Below, one piece after another: positions 8,882 to 18,482 of a stretch of DNA of 64,000 nt. Made by a program: the position numbers and the translations under genes. The first letter of the stretch is position 1, and the number at the start of each line of letters is the position of its first letter. Below the pieces are notes generated by a model. The model saw only the letters and a program-made list of their open reading frames with translations, ran no database searches and was not told the DNA's origin. This DNA comes from Tessaracoccus flavescens. Its GTDB lineage: Bacteria > Actinomycetota > Actinomycetes > Propionibacteriales > Propionibacteriaceae. Location of the stretch: contig NZ_CP019607.1 of NCBI RefSeq assembly GCF_001998865.1, forward strand, positions 2,356,001-2,420,000. The letters are read 5' to 3'.

Positions 8882-10722
8882 TCAGGAGGTCTTCAGATGG
8901 ACATAGCACCAGCGCCAGTTCTCGCCGGGTTCCGCGGACTCCGTGACCGGGTGGCCCGTCTCGTGGAAGTGGGCGGTGGCGTGCTGGCCGGGGGAGGAGT
9001 CGCAGCAGGCGACGTTGCCGCAGACCAGGCACTGGCGCAGCGCGACGGTGTGCAGGCCCTCGTCCACGCAGCGCTGGCACAACGGGTCCTCGGCGGTCTC
9101 CACCGCCGGATACTCCTCGAGGTCGGGGCAGTCTCCGCCGTCCTCGCCCAGCGGTGCGGTCCGCACGAACTCGCGGCTCTCGGCGCTGACGTCGATCATC
9201 GACTCCTCGAGGTCGAGCATGCCGAGGACCTCGCGGACCACGTCGGAGGGGACCCGACCCTCGCTGCGGATCTCGAGCACCCTCGCCCGCTCGGCCTCGA
9301 TCATCTCGAGCCGGATCCGGGCATACAGGTCGGAAGGGGACTCCTCGCCGGAGGCCGTCGACAGTCGCTCCCAGGCGGCGAAGGTCCGCTGGTCGAGCCT
9401 GGAGCGGATCAGGTCGCACACACCGGTATGGTCGTCGTAGTCGAGTTCGGCCATGCGCTTCATGCCCGCGTCGGCAGCCTGCTGCAGGACGGTGGCGCGG
9501 GCGAGGGCGTCGCTTGCCGGATCCGGGGCCCGCACCTTGAGAGCCCGGGTCAGGGCGGGAAGCGAAAGGCCCTGGCCGAAGAGGGTGCCGACCACGACCG
9601 TCAGCGCGATCAGCATCACCACCTCGTGGTGAGGCACCTCGGACGGGATGATCAGGGCCGCCGCGAGCGTGACAACGCCACGCATGAGCCGATGACGAAC
9701 GAACTGCGCGGGATCCGCTGTTGCTCCGGGTGGAAGGCGTCGCGGACGGCCTGGGTTCCCATCACGAAGACGAGCCGCACGACGATCACGCAGCCGAGCA
9801 CCGCGAGGCAGATCGCGACCACGGGTCCGAGGCTGAGGTGGCTCTCGGCCACCTCGGTGAGGATGTGGCGGGTCTGGAGCCCGATCAGCAGGAACACGGA
9901 GTTCTCGAGCAGGAAGGCGACGGTGCGCCACGTCGTCGTCTCCGTCAGGCGCGATCGCGCGGTCTGGATGATGGGCGCCTTGTGGCCGAGCAGGATGCCT
10001 GCCACCACGACGGCGATGACGCCCGAGGAGTGGATCCGCTCAGCCGTCAGGTACGCGGCGAACGGGGTCACGAAGGAAACCGCCGTGTCGAGGAGGGGAT
10101 CGGTGATGCGTCTGCGGACCCAGGCCACGACGAAGAACGCGAGCAGCCCGACGACGAGTCCGCCACCCGCTGCGCGCAGGAAGTCGAGCCCGACCTCACC
10201 CACGGAAACGGTCGCGGCGATCGCCGCGATGGCGGTGCGGAGGGCGACCAGCGCCGTCGCATCGTTGAGCAGCGACTCGGCCTCGAGGATGGTGACCACC
10301 TGGCGGGGCAGGCCGATCCGGCGCGCCACCGCCGTCGCGGCCACTGCGTCCGGAGGGGCGACGACGGCGCCGATCGCGATGGCCACCGGCCAGCCGACCG
10401 AGGGGAGGAGTGCCATCACGACCGCGGCCACGGCGAAGGTGGTCACGACCACGAGCACGACCGAGAGTTGGAGCACCTTCCAGACGTTCTCGCGGACGTC
10501 GAGCAGCGACGTCTGGATGGCGGTGGAGTACAGCAGGGGAGGCAGGAGACCGAGCAGCACGACCTCCGGCTCCAGGTGGATCTCTGGCACGAAGGGGAGA
10601 TAGGACCCGACGATGCCGACGGCGATCAGGAGCATCGGGGCGGCGATCCGTAGACGCTCGCTGAGCGCCGTGCCCGCGATGACCGTGATGGCGATCGCGA
10701 CCAGGGTGGACACTGTTTCCAC
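8882..10722 (-). pseudogene. CPA1-type Na+/H+ antiporter with C-terminal UBP zinc finger, frameshifted
   Basis: The first part, from GTG 10722 (or 10713), encodes a NhaP/CPA1 membrane domain with the ion-binding stretch AESLLNDATALVAL and many hydrophobic helices. Near 9686 the frame is lost: RSSFVIGS is followed in another frame by MRGVVTLAAALIIP, the conserved segment that normally follows a tryptophan-glycine pair, so roughly ten bases are missing. The second part continues with a cytoplasmic helical domain and ends with a UBP-type zinc finger (CQRCVDEG, CLVCGNVACCDSS, HFHETGHPV) thought to bind ubiquitin-like or peptide C-termini. Both halves are recognisable, so this is one broken gene rather than two. 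Confidence 0.75.
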
Positions 10723-10836
10723 CCGCCAATTGTGCGACTGGCGCCAAGCCGGTGCGGCGCTTACGCCGTCAGCGTGATCATGGCCGCGTCGTGCCCCTGC
10801 TGATGCCAGACTTGGCAAGGAACCTGAGGAGGCGCG

Positions 10837-11424
10837 ATGGTGTTCGTCGAACCCGTGACCCTGACCGGCCGTGGCATCCGGCTCGAGCCGCTGGAGCGCG
10901 CCCACCACGACGCGTTGGAGGAGGCTGCGGCCGACGGGGAACTCTGGCGGATCCGCGTGAGCTCCGTCCCCGAGCCGGGAGGCATGGCCGGCTACATCGA
11001 ACAGGCCCTCGCGTCCCGGGCGGCCGGCGACCGGTTCCCGTTCGCGGTGATCGAGGAGGCAACGGGCAGGGTGCTCGGTTCGACGAGCTTCCATGACATC
11101 GCGCCCGCGGTGCGCAGGGTCGAGATCGGCTACACCTGGTACGCCAGATCCGTGCAGCGCACGCACGTCAACACCGCGGCGAAGCGGCTGCTTCTCGCGC
11201 ACGCCTTCGAGACCCTCGGATGCGGGGTGGTCGGCTGGCGCACCGACAACCTCAACCTCGCCGGCCAACGTGCCATCGAGCGGCTCGGCGCGAAGAAGGA
11301 CGGCGTGATCCGCGGGCATGCGCTGCGTCGCGATGGCACCGTCCGCGACACCGTGATGTACTCCGTCACCGCGGGCGAATGGCCCGAGATCCGCGCCCAC
11401 CTCGACCACCTGCTCGACAGGTAA
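10837..11424 (+). CDS. GNAT family N-acetyltransferase (RimJ-like)
   Basis: A 195-residue acetyltransferase. The fold is visible from LTGRGIRLEPLERAHHDALE through PFAVIEEATGRVLGSTSF, the beta-4 segment VEIGYTWYARSVQRTHVNT, and the C-terminal GCGVVGWRTDNLNLAGQRAI typical of RimJ/RimL-type enzymes acting on ribosomal or other N-termini. A GAGGAGG site precedes the ATG. It is followed by a strong hairpin terminator shared with the convergent aldo/keto reductase. The acceptor substrate is not known. Confidence 0.85.
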   Translation: MVFVEPVTLTGRGIRLEPLERAHHDALEEAAADGELWRIRVSSVPEPGGMAGYIEQALASRAAGDRFPFAVIEEATGRVLGSTSFHDIAPAVRRVEIGYTWYARSVQRTHVNTAAKRLLLAHAFETLGCGVVGWRTDNLNLAGQRAIERLGAKKDGVIRGHALRRDGTVRDTVMYSVTAGEWPEIRAHLDHLLDR

Positions 11425-11430
11425 CGCGGA

Positions 11431-11457
11431 AAGGCCCCGCCTCTGACGCGGGGCCTT
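11431..11457. terminator. hairpin terminator between convergent genes
   Basis: Ten-base perfect stem AAGGCCCCGC / GCGGGGCCTT with a 7-base loop, lying 6 bases after the acetyltransferase stop and 21 bases from the stop of the opposing aldo/keto reductase. It can serve both directions. Confidence 0.8.
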
Positions 11458-11478
11458 CTGGTCTCTGCGTCAGGAGGG

Positions 11479-12458
<980 letters not shown>

Positions 12459-12520
12459 AACCAGGCAAGGATAGCCGTCGTGGGGGCGTCCTCGCATCGT
12501 GGCGACGACACTCATACATA

Positions 12521-12569
12521 GTCCCCGCGAACGAAGGGGCCGTACCTCACATACTTTTCCCCGGGAAAC
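12521..12569 (+). repeat. left terminal inverted repeat of the 12.5 kb insertion sequence
   Basis: Pairs with 13877-13926 on the opposite strand. Conserved blocks are the outer 11 bases GTCCCCGCGAA and an inner block beginning TACCTCA. Confidence 0.8.
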
Positions 12570-12614
12570 AGTGACCGGCCACGATGGGGTGTGGAGGTTG
12601 GAGAGAAGCTGTCG

Positions 12615-13871
12615 ATGGCAGCCCGAGTCGAGATCACGAAGAAGTACGCCAAGGCCTATGCCGCGGCCCCGAAGAAGGGCAAGTCCCAGATCCTCGACCA
12701 CGTGGTCGAGATCACCGGCTGGAACCGTGACCATGCCCGCCAGCAGTTGGTGGCCCGGTTGAAACAGGCCCCGGGACGGGCCACCGCGACGGTCGCGGTG
12801 ATCGATCGGCGCAAGACCAAGGCGTGTAAGTACTCCTACGACGCCAGGCTGATCCTGCAGCGGGTATGGGCGGCCTCGGGAGGCAGCTGCGGGCAGTACC
12901 TCGCCGCATCCATGAGCGATCTGATCGATGCGATGGAAGCCGAAGGCGAACTGGTGCCTAGCCAGGACCGTTACAGCGCCGAGGTCAGGGCCGAGCTGGA
13001 ATCGATGTCGGCGGCCACGATCGACCGGTACCTCGCACCGGCGCGGGCGAAGGACCCGATCCGAGGAAAGACCGCCACCAAGCCCGGCAGCCTGCTACGA
13101 AACTCGATCACCGTGCGTAAAGCCGGTGACGAGGTCGAAGCCGAACCCGGGTTCTTCGAAGTCGACACCGTGGCCCACTGCGGCCCCACGCTGAAGGGCG
13201 AGTTCGCCCGCAGCGTGAACTTCACCGACATGCACACCGGCTGGAGCTTCACCTACTCCATCCGCAACAACGCCCACCTCCACATCCGGACCGCGTTCGA
13301 CCACTTCATCGCCCAGGTCCCGTTCGCGGTCACCGGGATCGATTGTGACAACGGCTCGGAGTTCATCAACCACGACCTGATCGGCTGGGCCGGCCAACGA
13401 GAGGTGTTCTTCACCCGGTCGCGGCCTTACAAGAAAAACGATCAAGCCACCATCGAATCGAAGAACAACCACCTCGTGCGCCGCTACGGCTTCTACCACC
13501 GCTACGACACCGCCACCGAACTCGCGTTACTCAACCAGCTATGGCCGCTGGTCAACGACCGGCTCAACTTCTTCACCCCCACGAAGAAACCCGAAGGCTG
13601 GGCCACCGACACCGTAGGGCGCCGCAAACGCCTCTACGACAAGCCACGCTCCCCCTACCAGAGGCTCCTGGCCGCCGGGGTCCTCAACCCCGCCCAGGAA
13701 ACAGAACTAGCCGCCTACAAGGCCACCCTCAAACCCGTCGCAATGCAACGACGCATCACCGAGATCCAACAGGAGCTCACCCGACTCGCAGGCCGAAAGA
13801 CAGCCCGTCTCGAACAACACATCGCATGGAAGGCACCCGACCCCGCCGGCCTCAAAACCCGGGCCAGCTAA
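12615..13871 (+). CDS. DDE (integrase-fold) transposase
   Basis: A 418-residue transposase with an rve/integrase catalytic core. The acidic triad can be placed at the D of FFEVDTVAHCG, the D of GIDCDNGSEFIN and the E of KKNDQATIESKN. The N-terminal third is basic and helical, as expected for DNA binding. ATG 12615 follows GGAGAG; an upstream GTG in the same frame at 12591 is possible. The gene is intact, so the element may still be active. I cannot name the IS family with confidence. Confidence 0.85.
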   Translation: MAARVEITKKYAKAYAAAPKKGKSQILDHVVEITGWNRDHARQQLVARLKQAPGRATATVAVIDRRKTKACKYSYDARLILQRVWAASGGSCGQYLAASMSDLIDAMEAEGELVPSQDRYSAEVRAELESMSAATIDRYLAPARAKDPIRGKTATKPGSLLRNSITVRKAGDEVEAEPGFFEVDTVAHCGPTLKGEFARSVNFTDMHTGWSFTYSIRNNAHLHIRTAFDHFIAQVPFAVTGIDCDNGSEFINHDLIGWAGQREVFFTRSRPYKKNDQATIESKNNHLVRRYGFYHRYDTATELALLNQLWPLVNDRLNFFTPTKKPEGWATDTVGRRKRLYDKPRSPYQRLLAAGVLNPAQETELAAYKATLKPVAMQRRITEIQQELTRLAGRKTARLEQHIAWKAPDPAGLKTRAS

Positions 13872-13876
13872 CCCTT

Positions 13877-13926
13877 GTTTTCGCGGGGAAAAATATCTGA
13901 GGTAAGGCCTACCATTTCGCGGGGAC
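13877..13926 (-). repeat. right terminal inverted repeat of the 12.5 kb insertion sequence
   Basis: Reverse complement begins GTCCCCGCGAA and contains TACCTCAGATATTTTTCCCC, matching the left end. It starts 5 bases after the transposase stop. Confidence 0.8.
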
Positions 13927-13965
13927 TTGACAGTGAGGTACCACGCGTGGCGCCCGGGCGCCGGG

Positions 13966-14323
13966 TCATCGGAGCCTTTCGTCCTCGGGATCTACGCGGG
14001 CGGCCAGCGCGTCGACGGCGGCTCGACGGTCGGGCCCAGCTCGACCCTGCGTGCCCGTCGAGTCCCGTGAGGGCCGCGAGCACGTCTCCCGGGTTCAGGT
14101 CGCCCTCTGCAAGTGGATCGTCGTCGAGCCGGATGAGGGCCTCGTCGATCACCCGCGGCAGCCCGACCCGTTGCACAAGCTGCAGGCGCACCTGTACGAG
14201 GGTCAGGTCCCGGACGGGGACCTCGCGGGCGGTGTGCACCGCGCGGATGAGCCGGGTGGTGTCCGCGCCTGGTTCGCCCCACCGTCCGCCCTCTCAGGTG
14301 TCGATGCTCAACCGTCTGTCCAT
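13966..14323 (-). pseudogene. CdiI-like (contact-dependent inhibition immunity) protein, decayed
   Basis: Starting at ATG 14323 the frame reads MDRRLSIDT, then TGA at 14296-14294, then continues EGGRWGEPGADTTRLIRAV. The core LVQRVGLPRVIDEALIRLDD followed by PLAEGDLNPGDVLAALTGLD resembles the family of contact-dependent growth inhibition immunity proteins, which share a PLxEGDxYPGDLL-like motif. After LTGLDG a shift to another frame gives RRAAVDALAARVDPEDERLR and a stop at 13966. One nonsense and one frameshift are therefore present. No CdiA-type toxin is visible nearby. The family match is from memory and moderately sure. Confidence 0.5.
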
Positions 14324-14389
14324 GCGCAGAGGCTACGTGGCGGGCGGTTCCATGACCCCGGGTATTAAACCAAGTTATTTATAAGTAAT

Positions 14390-14680
14390 ATGCGTGCTGT
14401 GACTGAACTTAACCTCACCCCCAAGTCCGCCTGCGGTTGCGGCGCCGCCCACGACCAGCTGCCGGAACTCGACGCGACGGCCATCCCGCACGCCGTTCGC
14501 CACGCGGCGATCCACGGCGTCGTCGACTCGCTCCAGCCTGGAGCGGCCTTCGTCCTCGTCGCCCCGCACGACCCGGTGCCGCTGCTTGCCCAGATCGCCG
14601 AACGACACGGCGACGACATCGCCGTCGACTACGTCCAGCGCGGTCCCGAGGCCTGGAAGCTCAAGCTGACCCGCGCCTGA
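14390..14680 (+). CDS. DUF2249 domain protein
   Basis: A 96-residue protein with the DUF2249 pattern ELDATAIPHAVRHAAI, PGAAFVLVAPHDPVPLLAQI and DYVQRGPEAWKLKL. These domains occur next to hemerythrin-like and nitric oxide/nitrite genes. ATG 14390 or the in-frame GTG 14399 could be the start. An AT-rich stretch immediately upstream (14371-14389), unusual in this GC-rich region, probably holds the promoter, leaving almost no leader. It leads a cluster with the NnrS-like and nitrite reductase genes. Confidence 0.8.
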   Translation: MRAVTELNLTPKSACGCGAAHDQLPELDATAIPHAVRHAAIHGVVDSLQPGAAFVLVAPHDPVPLLAQIAERHGDDIAVDYVQRGPEAWKLKLTRA

Positions 14681-14744
14681 TTCCACCCGCCCTGCCGCGC
14701 CGTACACGTCGGCGCGGCGGGCACCCACCAGCACGAAGGCCGAG

Positions 14745-15830
14745 ATGAGCACCGTCACCATCGCCGCGACAGGGGAGCGGACCCGCCCGCTGCGCGTCGC
14801 GTTGATCGCACTGGCGGGAGTGTCCCTGCTCACCGGGCTCAACGCCGGGCTGCTTCGCCTCGGCGTGTGGGCCCCGGTCGCGTCCGACCGGATCGCCGAC
14901 CTGCACGGGCCGGTCATGGTGCTCGGCTTCATGGGCACCCTCATCTCGCTGGAGCGCGCCCAGGCGCTGCGCAACCCGCTCGCCTACCTCGCCCCGGGGC
15001 TGCTCGGCGTCGGCTCGCTCGCCCTGCTGTCCGGCGCACCCGTCGCGCTCGGCAAGCTGCTGCTGCTCGACGGAACCGTCGCCTTCGTCGTCCTCGCGCT
15101 CGCGCTGTGGCGTCGGGCCCCGCTCGGGCTGGTCGCCGCCCAGGCGCTCGCTGCGACCTTCGCCGCCCTCGCGGCCGCGCTCTGGCTTGTCGCCGAGATC
15201 CCCGCCGTGATCCCGCTGCTGGCGGCCTTCCTGATCATCACCATCGCCTCCGAACGGGCAGAACTGGCGCAGTTGACGATGGGAAGGCGGGCGGTCCCGA
15301 CGCTGCTGAGTCTCGGCTCGCTGATCGGGGCCTCCTCTGCCCTCGCGCTCGTGGTCCCAGCTGTGGGATCGCGACTGCTGGGGGTGGGCTGCCTGCTCAC
15401 CGCGGCCTGGCTCCTGCGTGACGATGTCGGAAGGCGGATGGTCCGCACCTCGGGGCTGCGCCGCTTCAACGCGGCCGCCCTGCTCGGGGGCAACGCCTGG
15501 CTCGCCGTCGCGGGAGCCGTGTGGCTCATCGTCGGTCAGCCCACCTCGACGGGCACCTATGACGCGGTGGTCCACGGCGTCTTCCTCGGCTTCGGCATGT
15601 CGATGATCATGGCCCACGCCCCGATCATCTTCCCTGCCGTCATCGGCCGACCCCTGCCGTACCGGCCCGTCATGTGGATCCCGCTCGGCCTGCTCAACCT
15701 CGGCATGCTCGTCCGCGTCGTCGGCGGCCTGTCGCAGATCACCCCGCTCCATCAACTGGGAGGCTCGCTCACCGTGGCTGCCGTGCTGTTGTTCGCCGTC
15801 ACCGTCATCATCTCGGTGGTGAAGGGATGA
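14745..15830 (+). CDS. NnrS-like multi-helix membrane protein
   Basis: A 361-residue protein made almost entirely of about 12 hydrophobic helices. Conserved histidines occur in DLHGPVMVLGFMGTLISLER and in VHGVFLGFGMSMIMAHAPII, which fits the NnrS-like haem/copper membrane proteins linked to nitric oxide stress. Its stop overlaps the start of the nitrite reductase gene (ATGA), so the two are co-translated. I infer a role in protecting against, or handling, NO made by the neighbouring reductase. It could also be a quinol- or haem-binding electron donor to that enzyme. Confidence 0.75.
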   Translation: MSTVTIAATGERTRPLRVALIALAGVSLLTGLNAGLLRLGVWAPVASDRIADLHGPVMVLGFMGTLISLERAQALRNPLAYLAPGLLGVGSLALLSGAPVALGKLLLLDGTVAFVVLALALWRRAPLGLVAAQALAATFAALAAALWLVAEIPAVIPLLAAFLIITIASERAELAQLTMGRRAVPTLLSLGSLIGASSALALVVPAVGSRLLGVGCLLTAAWLLRDDVGRRMVRTSGLRRFNAAALLGGNAWLAVAGAVWLIVGQPTSTGTYDAVVHGVFLGFGMSMIMAHAPIIFPAVIGRPLPYRPVMWIPLGLLNLGMLVRVVGGLSQITPLHQLGGSLTVAAVLLFAVTVIISVVKG

Positions 15831-18418
15831 GGAGGAAGCGCTCGCTGCGCGATTACGCCGTCGTCGGCTGGTTCGTCGCCGCGATCATCGTGTCCATCGC
15901 ACACCGGTGGATCCCCGAAGCCACCTGGTTGATGATCCACCTCATCGCGCTCGGCGCCGTCACGCACGCCATCATGGTGTGGAGCGCCCACTTCACCTCG
16001 GCGCTGCTCAAGACCCGCGAGGACGAGCGGGGACGACGGCTCACCAACCTTCGCCTCGGCGGACTCGCTGCCGGTTCCCTGCTCGTGTTCATCGGCGTGC
16101 CGACAGCCCTGTGGTGGCTCGTGGTGGTCGGCGCCACGATCGTCTCGGCCGCGGTCGGCTGGCACGCCGTCGTGCTGGTGCGCGACCTGCGCCGCGCGCT
16201 GCCCGGCCGCTTCCGGATCTGCATCCGCTACTACATCGCGGCCGCCTGTTGGGTTCCCGTCGGCGCAGGGCTCGGGGCGGCGCTCGCCTTCGGCCTGGAC
16301 GACCGCTGGCACGCGAACCTCCTGGTGGCCCACTCCATGACCATGCTGCTCGGCTGGGTGGGACTGACCGTTGTCGGGACGCTCGTCACGTTCTGGCCGA
16401 CCGTGCTGCGCACGCGCATGGACGACCGCGCCGAGCGGCTCGCGAAGGAGGCCCTTCCGATCCTGATCGTCGCCCTGGTCGTGGTCATCGTCGGGGCCGC
16501 CCTCGGCGTCCGCGCCGTTTCGGCCGTCGGCATCCTCGGCTACGCGGTGGGCCTGGTGTGGTTCGGGCGCTGCCTCGTGGCCCCCGCCCGCAGACGCCCC
16601 CCACGCGAGTTCGCCCCCGCCTCCATCCTCGCCGCAGCGCTATGGTCCTGCGTCGCGCTGATCCTCACCTCCGTGCACGTAGCGTTCGCAGACGACATCG
16701 AGCTGGCCACCGACTATCCGATGCTCGCCAGCATCTGGGTGGTCGGCTTCCTGCTGCAGCTCGTCACCGGCGCGCTGTCCTACCTGATCCCCTCGGTGCT
16801 CGGGGGCGGCCCCCGGGTCGTGCGCGCAGGAGGGGCCTGGTTCAACAAGGGGGCCGCGCTGCGCCTCGTGATCATCAACGGCGGTCTCGTCGTCTGGCTG
16901 TTCCCCCTGCCCAGCTGGGCGAAGGTCACCGTCTCACTGGTTGTCCTCGCGGCGTTGGCCGCCTTCGTGCCCATCCTGATCGGAGGGATCCGCGCCTCGG
17001 TGAAGGAGAAGCGCCTCGCCATGCAGGGGGAGCCTGCCAGTACCCCGGTCGAGCGAGAAAACGCCCTGACCGGCAACGGGCTCATGGCAGGGATCGCCGC
17101 GCTCGCGGTCGCGCTCAGCCTGGGCCTCGGCATGGATCCGGGCGCAGCGGGCCTCGCCAGCACCGACACGGCCTCAGGGGTCGCGGCCACCGGGCGAACG
17201 GTGCGCGTGGAGGTGAAGGCCCACGACATGGTCTTCGAACCGGCGAGCGTCGAAGTGGATCCCGGTGACCACGTGATCATCGAGCTGACCAACGAGGACC
17301 CGACCAACCTGCACGACCTCATGATCGGCGGGGCACGGACCCCACGGCTCGGCGTGGGGGAGACGGCACAACTCGACCTCGGCGTCGTCGGGACGGGGCT
17401 CCAGGGCTGGTGCACCGTCGTCGGCCACCGACAGATGGGCATGACCTTCGACGTGATCGTCCGGGGCGGGCCGGCGACGGAGGCGAGCGACGAACCCACA
17501 GCGGACCATTCCGGCCACGGGGCGACGGCCGACCCCGACGCGACGCTCGGCACCGTCGTCGACCCGGTCGCCCCTGCCGCGACCGAGGCGCGGGTCCACC
17601 GCCACGAGTTCCGGGCGAGCGAGGTTCCGCTCGAGGTCGCGCCCGGCGTGTGGCAGCGACGCTGGACCTTCAACGGCGGCTCCGTCGGCCCGACGCTGCG
17701 TGGAAGGGTCGGCGACGTCTTCGAGATCACGCTGATCAACGACGGAACCATGGGCCACTCCATCGACTTCCACGCCGGCGCCGTCGCGCCCGACGAGCCC
17801 ATGCGCACCATCGCGCCTGGGGAGAGCCTCGTCTACCGCTTCACCGCGGAACGGGCGGGGGTGTGGATGTATCACTGCTCGACCATGCCGATGAGCGCCC
17901 ACATCGCGGCGGGCATGCACGGAGCGGTGATCATCGAACCCGAGGAGGGGCTGCCCGAGGTGGACCGCGAGTACGTGCTCGTCCAGTCCGAGGTCTACAC
18001 CAGCGACGCCGGTTCGGCCGAGCAGGCCACCGACGTCGAGGCCGAACGGATCGCCACCGGAGATCCCGACTTCGTGGTGTTCAACGGCATCGCCAACCAG
18101 TACGACCAGGAGATGTTCGAAGCGTTGGTCGGCGAGAAGATCCGCTTCTTCGTCCTCGCCGCCGGGCCGAACCGGCCCTCGAGCTTCCACATCGTCGGTG
18201 GCCAGTTCGACACCCTCTACCGGGAGGGCGGCTACCTGCTGAAGGACAGGGTCGACCCGTTCGGCATGAAGGGCGGAGGCGCCCAGGCGCTCGCGCTGCA
18301 GCCGGCGGAGGGCGGTTTCGTGGAACTCACCTTCACCGAGCCGGGCCACTACGCGACGGTGAGCCACATCATGAGCGACGCGGAGCGCGGCGCCCACGGT
18401 TTCGTGCACGTCTCCTGA
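15827..18418 (+). CDS. nirK: copper nitrite reductase (NirK/AniA type) fused to membrane and cupredoxin domains
   Basis: An 863-residue three-part protein. Residues 1 to about 430 form roughly ten membrane helices similar in style to the preceding NnrS-like protein. Residues about 458-545 are a cupredoxin with a type 1 copper set (H in NLHDLMI, then GWCTVVGHRQM). Residues about 590-863 are the two-domain NO-forming nitrite reductase: type 1 and type 2 ligands in GHSIDFHAG, MYHCSTMP and AHIAAGM, and the last type 2 histidine in SSFHIVGGQFD. The catalytic Asp is present in SIDFH. At the place where the second catalytic residue, a histidine, is expected, the sequence reads NQYDQEMFEAL. The start overlaps the upstream stop. 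The fusion suggests that electrons pass from the membrane through the cupredoxin to the reductase. Confidence 0.85.
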   Translation: MRRKRSLRDYAVVGWFVAAIIVSIAHRWIPEATWLMIHLIALGAVTHAIMVWSAHFTSALLKTREDERGRRLTNLRLGGLAAGSLLVFIGVPTALWWLVVVGATIVSAAVGWHAVVLVRDLRRALPGRFRICIRYYIAAACWVPVGAGLGAALAFGLDDRWHANLLVAHSMTMLLGWVGLTVVGTLVTFWPTVLRTRMDDRAERLAKEALPILIVALVVVIVGAALGVRAVSAVGILGYAVGLVWFGRCLVAPARRRPPREFAPASILAAALWSCVALILTSVHVAFADDIELATDYPMLASIWVVGFLLQLVTGALSYLIPSVLGGGPRVVRAGGAWFNKGAALRLVIINGGLVVWLFPLPSWAKVTVSLVVLAALAAFVPILIGGIRASVKEKRLAMQGEPASTPVERENALTGNGLMAGIAALAVALSLGLGMDPGAAGLASTDTASGVAATGRTVRVEVKAHDMVFEPASVEVDPGDHVIIELTNEDPTNLHDLMIGGARTPRLGVGETAQLDLGVVGTGLQGWCTVVGHRQMGMTFDVIVRGGPATEASDEPTADHSGHGATADPDATLGTVVDPVAPAATEARVHRHEFRASEVPLEVAPGVWQRRWTFNGGSVGPTLRGRVGDVFEITLINDGTMGHSIDFHAGAVAPDEPMRTIAPGESLVYRFTAERAGVWMYHCSTMPMSAHIAAGMHGAVIIEPEEGLPEVDREYVLVQSEVYTSDAGSAEQATDVEAERIATGDPDFVVFNGIANQYDQEMFEALVGEKIRFFVLAAGPNRPSSFHIVGGQFDTLYREGGYLLKDRVDPFGMKGGGAQALALQPAEGGFVELTFTEPGHYATVSHIMSDAERGAHGFVHVS

Positions 18419-18482
18419 CGTCGACGACCTCCACGGTCAGTACATCGTCGTGCCGGACACGGTGGAGGTCACCGGCTGACGT

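Larger units (their letters stand above)
12521..13926 (+). mobile_element. complete insertion sequence, about 1.4 kb, with long imperfect inverted repeats
   Basis: One transposase gene is flanked by matching ends. Both ends read GTCCCCGCGAA at the tip, then TACCTCA(C/G)ATA(C/T)TTTTCCCCG further in, so the inverted match extends over about 49 bases with an unlike stretch of 11 bases near the tip. I see no clear target duplication outside the tips (left flank CATACATA, right flank TTGACAGT). The element separates the tRNA-Arg region from a decayed CdiI-like gene. Family assignment is uncertain. Confidence 0.8.

Noticed and set aside
8486..10603. 705-codon open frame on the plus strand
   Set aside because: Antisense to the antiporter and reductase pseudogenes; composition is low-complexity (Arg, Gly, Ser, Thr) with no motif.
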